The notes under the pieces were generated by a model. It saw nothing but the letters and a program-made list of their open reading frames with translations, made no database searches and was not told where the DNA came from. DNA of 54,834 bases from Planctomycetota bacterium (lineage in GTDB: Bacteria; Planctomycetota; Planctomycetia; Gemmatales; Gemmataceae), in NCBI GenBank assembly GCA_021413735.1, contig JAIOPV010000015.1:1-54834 (forward strand), written 5' to 3'. The position numbers and the translations under genes are program-made. How positions within the stretch are numbered: position 1 is the stretch's first letter; the number at the start of each line of letters is the position of its first letter. Below, piece after piece: positions 50,488-54,834 of the stretch.

Positions 50488-52164
50488 ATGAAGCCAGTCA
50501 AATCTGAACCTGTCGCCTTCAGCTATGTTCGCTTCAGTACGCCATCGCAGACGCAGGGCGACAGCCTCCGGCGGCAAACCGAGCAGGCCGCGGCGTATTG
50601 CGCTCGGAACAACCTCACACTTGACACTTCGCTTACGCTGAAGGATTTGGGTGTCTGCATTCCGAGGGGCCAACGCTGCTGTCGGGAATTTCCGAACTTT
50701 CCTTGACGCTATCAAGTCGGGGCGAGTCTGCGCTGGCAGTGTGCTGATTGTCGAGGGCTTCGATCGCATCAGTCGGCAGGGAATTGACGAAGGCTACGAC
50801 CTCGTGAAGAGTATTCTCAAGGCCGGAGTGACCATTGTCACCCTTTTTCCGGAACGTAAGTTCGACCGCGATGCGACGAAAAGCCTCTCCAAAGGTGCGC
50901 TGGAGATCCAGCTCATTTTGGAGCGTGCCGCCGAGGAGAGTGAGCGGAAGAGTGATCGAGTCGGCGCGGCGTGGTCGAACAAGCGTGCGCGCGAGAGCGG
51001 GCACATCCTCACGAAGAAATTGCCTGCCTGGGTAGAATGTCAGAACGGAAAACTTGTTCTCATTCCCTCGAAAGCTGCGGCGGTGAAGAATGTGTTCGCC
51101 CTCGCCGCTGCCGGGCACGGTCACAGCCTCATCGTCAAGAAGATGATCGCGGAAAAGGTGCCACCCCTATCAGCACGCCCGTGGTCGCGTGCCTACGTGG
51201 GGAAAATCCTTCGCGATCGCCATGCCCTCGGCGAACTCCAACCCCGCACTCGTGACGGTAAGCCGGATGGCCTTCCCATCATTGATTATTACCCCCGCGC
51301 GGTCAGCGATACCGAATTTCACCTTGCCCGCGCTGGAGCGTCAGAGCGGAAGAAGATGCCGGGACGGAGCGGTAAAAACGTCAACATCTTCGCTGGTTTG
51401 TTGAAGCAGGCGGGGTGCGGTGCGACATTCTACTATTCGGCAGTGAACCGAGCGCTCGCGGGGGGCCAGTCGAACCGCGTCGCACTCCTCTCTACTGCCG
51501 AAAGCAACCAAGGTAACGGCGTCAGCGTCAGATATGACTTGTTCGAGCGGGATGTCCTCAACCACCTCCGCGAGATCGACCCGAGCGAAATCTTCGACCG
51601 CGTCGAGCATGATGAGGTGACCGCATTGAAGGGGGAGTTGGCCAGCGTTGAGACATCCATCAGCACGATCGTGAAGGAGATGGATGAACATGGCGAAAGC
51701 CCGGCTCTCTTCAAGCGATTGCGTGAGAAGGAGACTGCACAACGAACGCTGACCGAACAAGTGTCGTTAGCATGGCAGAAGGCAGCTCAACCTGTCGATC
51801 AGGCGTTCGGGGAAATGCAGACACTGGCAGGGCAATCGCGGACGCGAAAGACCCGACCGAAGTGCGGTTGAAACTTCGGAGCGTGCTGCGCCGGACGGTG
51901 GAAGACATGACCTTACTCGTTGTTATGCGTGGCGTGATACGGGTGTGCGCCCTGCAAGTGTGCTTCAGAGGCTCGAACCTTCGCCGTCACTACGTGCTCG
52001 GATACGACCGTCAACAACCTCTTCCCCCCATCTCGCCATCGTGGCCACATGCGAGTAATGAGGTCGATCTGCGCAACCCGGCGAAGGCGGCTGATTGTGA
52101 ACGATTGTTCGTCAAGCACCTCGCAGATATAACGACCCGGCAACCCACTCAGCAACTTGGATGA
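50488..52164 (+). pseudogene. large serine recombinase with two frameshifts
   Basis: Three frames together make one recombinase of about 550 residues. Segment 1 (50488 to about 50650): YVRFSTPSQTQGDSLRRQ with the catalytic Ser, ending KDLGV. Segment 2 (50651 to about 51830): SAFRGANAAVGNFRTFLDAI, VLIVEGFDRISRQ, the recombinase domain, coiled coil. Segment 3 (about 51830-52164): DPTEVRLKLRSVLRRTVEDM and the C-terminal VCFRGSNLRRHYVLGYDR. Between segments 1 and 2 the DLGVSAF motif would be restored by adding back one TG dinucleotide (GGTGTCT from GGTGTGTCT). The zinc-ribbon position keeps only part of its cysteines (KQAGCG; none later). Probably inactive. Confidence 0.82.
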
Positions 52165-52433
52165 GTCGGCTCGTCGCAACGAGCACGATCGCTATGCTGG
52201 GGACACCGCTCTTGCGACGAACCCCGAAGACTTCATCGCCAAACTCCTCGAATAAAGTAAAATAAGCTGCGCCTGCGGGATTCGCGACCACAGGCCGCGT
52301 CTGGCAGGCGCGAAACCTCAGAGCACGTCCAACAAACCCGGCAGATGGTCACTCAGGAGCAGTCACATGGCACGCTTGGGATTTGGTGCGCAGCGCCCGT
52401 TCAACCGGGTGGGATCACTCCAGACGGTCGAAA
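52165..52433. other. 269-bp gap with a possible 3' coding remnant
   Basis: A frame ending at about 52254 reads RNEHDRYAGDTALATNPEDFIAKLLE with a stop, no start in frame. It looks like the tail of a lost gene. An 8-bp hairpin (52269-52276 with 52304-52311, GCGCCTGC/GCAGGCGC) follows. The left end of the ISKra4 element should lie in this gap, but I could not define its inverted repeat. Confidence 0.35.
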
Positions 52434-53960
52434 TCAGGCGGCTTTCTGGCTGGTTTGGGGTGAAATGACCCGTGGAGAGGCGAGTGGGACGAATGGCCGA
52501 TGATTCAGATACTCCCTGTACACAACGTCCCAGACACCGCTGAGAACGGCCAAACGCAGACGCAAGATGACCTCTCCGCCTTTGAGACTCCATGTCATCC
52601 CCGAATCTTTGAATCGTTGAGTGAACACCACCTTGCATCCGGCTTCGGTCACACCGCTCCCAATCGGCAGCCTCAGCCGTTTGTGCTTGCTGTACTCCAT
52701 CTCCGGGCTGTGCTTCAACAGATAGTTGTACGCCTCTGTGTATTCCTTCTCTTGCTCCGCCGTCCACGATTTCTTCCCGTGATGTTGCGACGCCGAACAC
52801 AACACACGAAACACACCGCGATCATCGTCCCGCAGCACCAACCGTTGTCGCCTCGACCACGATTGACGCGTTTTCTCCTCGCCAAACAGCACGTTGGCCA
52901 ACTGGCTCACATAACTCGCTGCATGGTAGTAATCCACGATCCACCGCCACTCAAGCCGTTCCCCGGCTCGCCGAGGGTTCTCCATCTTGCTCAGGTCTTC
53001 CTCGAAGTACGTCGTCTGATGATGACCCGCATCCGTCACATACACCAACCGTGGCGTTGGTCCTTCCCAACTCGTCAGCACTCCGTTCAATAAGGCTGTC
53101 AGGTCTGCACGAAGCGTCAATTGCAAGGGTTGCGGCATTTCTCCCAGATAGACCGTTCCCAAACGCCGTCCGCGGCGGTCGTACACACTGACGGTTGCCA
53201 CCCCACCTTCCTTTTGGCTCTCTTCGTCTCGGATTGGCAACATGATCCCGTCGCGACCGACAGCCAACACCGGACGATATCGACCACGGCTCTGCTGAGC
53301 CTCGGCCAACCATCGCAACACGGTTTCCTGTTGAGCCGTCCGTAAATATGGCGTAATCCCGACGCTGACAGCAGCCGCGACCCCACGCAAAACCTTGACC
53401 GACCAGACAACGTGATGGTCGCGTTCCAAGATGTCCAGCATTTGCTGTTGCGTGTGTTGACTGGAGAGCCTGCCGACACGCTCGGCCAAGGCGGGTGTGG
53501 CGTTGAGAGCGACAACGCCCAGGCATTTCTCCAGTGGAGCAAAGGCGGGTTGAGAGTCGTCGCGTGCTTCCTGCAACGGTTCGTAAAGGCACCGGTGGAG
53601 TTGGATGGTGCCGAACAGCGTAGCGATGCCGCCCCGGTTGACGCTCTTGTGGTTTTTCCGCGAGAAATCCAGGCGATCCCATTGCATGTGCTTGGGGGCA
53701 TCCTGAGGATGTTCCGGCTCGATGTGGTTGAACACAGACTCAATGATCTGGCGTCCACATTCGTCAAGCAGCAAACGCAGAGCGTTCTCGAAGTCCATCG
53801 TGGTTGTGGGATTGCTGGGTTCCGAGAGATAACGAGCGGTGAGGGCAGAGATCTGCTCGTTGAGGCGAAGGCAGGGCTGGGACGATTGCTCAACAGGCGA
53901 TGGCACCTGTTGAACAACAGCGGCAGTCACAGCAAGAGTCCAAACGCTTGACTGAGACAA
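52434..53960 (-). CDS. ISKra4-family transposase
   Basis: A 508-aa transposase in one intact frame. Recognisable ISKra4 parts: the N-terminal helix-rich region (MDFENALRLLLDECGRQIIESVF), VLAVGRDGIMLPI with the first acidic residue of the catalytic site, LVYVTDAGHHQTTYF, IVDYYHAASYVSQLA, and the C-terminal LPIGSGVTEAGCKVVFTQRFKDSGMTWS. The start TTG at 53960 has AAAGG 8 nt upstream; ATG 53798 is a possible internal start. No frameshift is visible, so the enzyme may be active. Flanking inverted repeats were not identified. Confidence 0.88.
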   Translation of the reverse strand: MSQSSVWTLAVTAAVVQQVPSPVEQSSQPCLRLNEQISALTARYLSEPSNPTTTMDFENALRLLLDECGRQIIESVFNHIEPEHPQDAPKHMQWDRLDFSRKNHKSVNRGGIATLFGTIQLHRCLYEPLQEARDDSQPAFAPLEKCLGVVALNATPALAERVGRLSSQHTQQQMLDILERDHHVVWSVKVLRGVAAAVSVGITPYLRTAQQETVLRWLAEAQQSRGRYRPVLAVGRDGIMLPIRDEESQKEGGVATVSVYDRRGRRLGTVYLGEMPQPLQLTLRADLTALLNGVLTSWEGPTPRLVYVTDAGHHQTTYFEEDLSKMENPRRAGERLEWRWIVDYYHAASYVSQLANVLFGEEKTRQSWSRRQRLVLRDDDRGVFRVLCSASQHHGKKSWTAEQEKEYTEAYNYLLKHSPEMEYSKHKRLRLPIGSGVTEAGCKVVFTQRFKDSGMTWSLKGGEVILRLRLAVLSGVWDVVYREYLNHRPFVPLASPRVISPQTSQKAA

Positions 53961-54124
53961 GGTCGTCGCCTTTCACACGAAGGAAATCGGGATCATGTGG
54001 TCCCGAAACTTGCAACCTTTGTTCTCGTGAAAAACGCCTTCTACTTCCACTTCCTCCTTCTCAGCGACGGACCCTATCCCCAACAAACTCCTGAAACCGC
54101 ACGGTTCCTCCTTGTTTCGCCCGA

Positions 54125-54694
54125 ATGGCGGAACGATACCCGTTCAACCTGAACACCGAACTCCACTTCCACGAGGACCGACTCTGCGACGACGGATGGG
54201 TCGAGCGAACCGAGGTGATACATACCCTTTCGGACGGGACGGAGATCACCGCTGAGGATGCAGTGGTGATGATGTATGAACGTTGTCAGCGTGCCGCTGC
54301 CGCAGCCATACCGACAACAGCTACTGCGAAGCGGACCGAAGATGCCGTGCCGAGACAGAAGACCCGCCGAGAGCGCGAACAACACCTCCTGGCGTATCTC
54401 AGAAAACATAAGGAGGATCCCGACGCGGCAAACATCCGTGATGCAGCGTGCGAGACGGGGATCCCGCGATCAACTCTTGGGAACCTCCCGATGTGGAAAG
54501 CGTTCATCGCCTGGCGCAACTCGATGCAACCGAGCGATGTCCGCACCACACCACTAACAGAAGAGATGCTCGCAGTGATGATGGACCGATCGAGCACGAG
54601 CAATGACCCGGCAGATATCGCGGCGGAGAAAGAAGCGGAACTCGCATTCTTGATCGAAGAACAAGATTACGACGACAGCTCCGACCGCCGGTAG
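54125..54694 (+). CDS. hypothetical island protein, 189 aa
   Basis: Unrecognised. The N-terminal third is beta-rich (PFNLNTELHFHEDRL, TEVIHTLSDGTEITAED), followed by a basic region (KTRREREQHLLAYLRKHKED) and a helix-turn-helix-like stretch (DAANIRDAACETGIPRSTLGNLPMWKAFIAWR). The C-terminus is acidic (EEQDYDDSSDRR). The pattern suggests a DNA-binding regulator or excision helper carried by the island. No strong ribosome site precedes the ATG, so the 5' end may have been altered by the ISKra4 insertion. Confidence 0.6.
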   Translation: MAERYPFNLNTELHFHEDRLCDDGWVERTEVIHTLSDGTEITAEDAVVMMYERCQRAAAAAIPTTATAKRTEDAVPRQKTRREREQHLLAYLRKHKEDPDAANIRDAACETGIPRSTLGNLPMWKAFIAWRNSMQPSDVRTTPLTEEMLAVMMDRSSTSNDPADIAAEKEAELAFLIEEQDYDDSSDRR

Positions 54695-54754
54695 TTAGCT
54701 GTACAGCGCGGGTGTCGGGTTTCTCCGTAAGTTGTTTATCGGGGAGGATTCCCG

Positions 54755-54834
54755 ATGACAGAGCAAGAGATTACGGACCTCGGTCCGGCGTTCGCGAAGT
54801 ACCTCAAGTTGTTTCGAGACAGTTTGGGCCAAGA
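54755..54834 (+). CDS. IS701-type transposase, 5' part only
   Basis: Starts ATG at 54755 with a strong GGGGAGGA ribosome site 6 nt upstream and runs off the window edge. The 26 visible residues (EQEITDLGPAFAKYLKLFRD...) match, from memory, the start of planctomycete IS701/DDE_5 transposases. The left end of that element should lie in 54695-54754, possibly at TGTACAGCGCGGG, but I cannot confirm it. Confidence 0.6.
   Translation, partial: MTEQEITDLGPAFAKYLKLFRDSLGQ

Larger units (their letters stand above)
50430..54834. mobile_element. integrated mobile island, right end beyond the window
   Basis: It begins where the esterase gene is cut (about 50425-50430) and contains a large serine recombinase, an ISKra4-type transposase, an island-type unknown gene and the start of an IS701-type transposase. 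The recombinase lies directly at the junction, as for elements that integrate by serine recombination. The left attachment site should be at the esterase break, in or near CTCATGAC. The right end and the rest of the esterase gene should be beyond 54834. Confidence 0.65.

Noticed and set aside
50488-51871. Programmed ribosomal frameshift in the recombinase
   Set aside because: No slippery heptamer or stimulatory structure is evident, and a second frame break exists downstream. Decay is simpler.
52260-54124. Terminal inverted repeats of the ISKra4 element
   Set aside because: I compared both flanks by eye and found no convincing pair, so no element boundaries are reported.

Overview
The window looks like a chromosomal segment of a planctomycete, most likely a Gemmataceae member (Gemmata and relatives). 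The evidence is protein content: a TIGR03000-type Cys/Gly-rich protein, a DUF1501 protein beside two DUF1549/DUF1553 proteins (one with a planctomycete-type cytochrome domain), a fused SecDF, an FHA-Ser/Thr kinase, ThuA and VCBS proteins, and a TPR protein ending in two RNA polymerase alpha C-terminal domains. No tRNA, rRNA or CRISPR array was seen.

Layout. 0.2-9.7 kb: RND adaptor lipoprotein, zinc-ribbon membrane protein, TIM-barrel isomerase, aldo/keto reductase, ABC-F ATPase, Tat-exported NHL propeller, small membrane protein, FHA-kinase. 10-20.2 kb: TPR-double-alphaCTD gene, tgt-yajC-secDF, a VCBS propeller, and a coupled S41 protease/pseudouridine synthase pair. 20.5-27 kb: TIGR03000 protein, ThuA, M19 dipeptidase, MFS transporter, GT39-like membrane protein. 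27.2-29.8 kb: overlapping lipB-like/lipA/lipoyl-like genes plus tmk. In that group the LipB-like protein lacks the usual Cys/Lys pair and the lipoyl-like domain lacks its lysine. 29.8-35.3 kb: envelope and hypothetical genes, including a YcjX-like GTPase. 35.3-41.9 kb: the DUF1501/DUF1553 operon on the minus strand.

42-49.6 kb is the most interesting part. A minus-strand operon (otsA, otsB, a lone receiver, then an alpha/beta-hydrolase-fold protein) diverges from an NtrB-type kinase and an NtrC-type sigma54 activator. The 457-bp gap between them holds two near-perfect sigma54 promoters, one per strand, interleaved so that only one can be occupied at a time. Each has a palindrome at a typical enhancer distance. 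I infer a sigma54-dependent, two-component-controlled trehalose switch.

49.9-54.8 kb is a mobile island. An esterase gene stops mid-fold, followed by a frameshifted large serine recombinase, an ISKra4 transposase, an unknown island gene and the start of an IS701-type transposase cut by the window edge.

Through the first 40 kb many intergenic gaps carry long-armed hairpins of unrelated stem sequence. One sits in frame inside a DUF1553 gene, and others have added spurious upstream codons to neighbouring reading frames.
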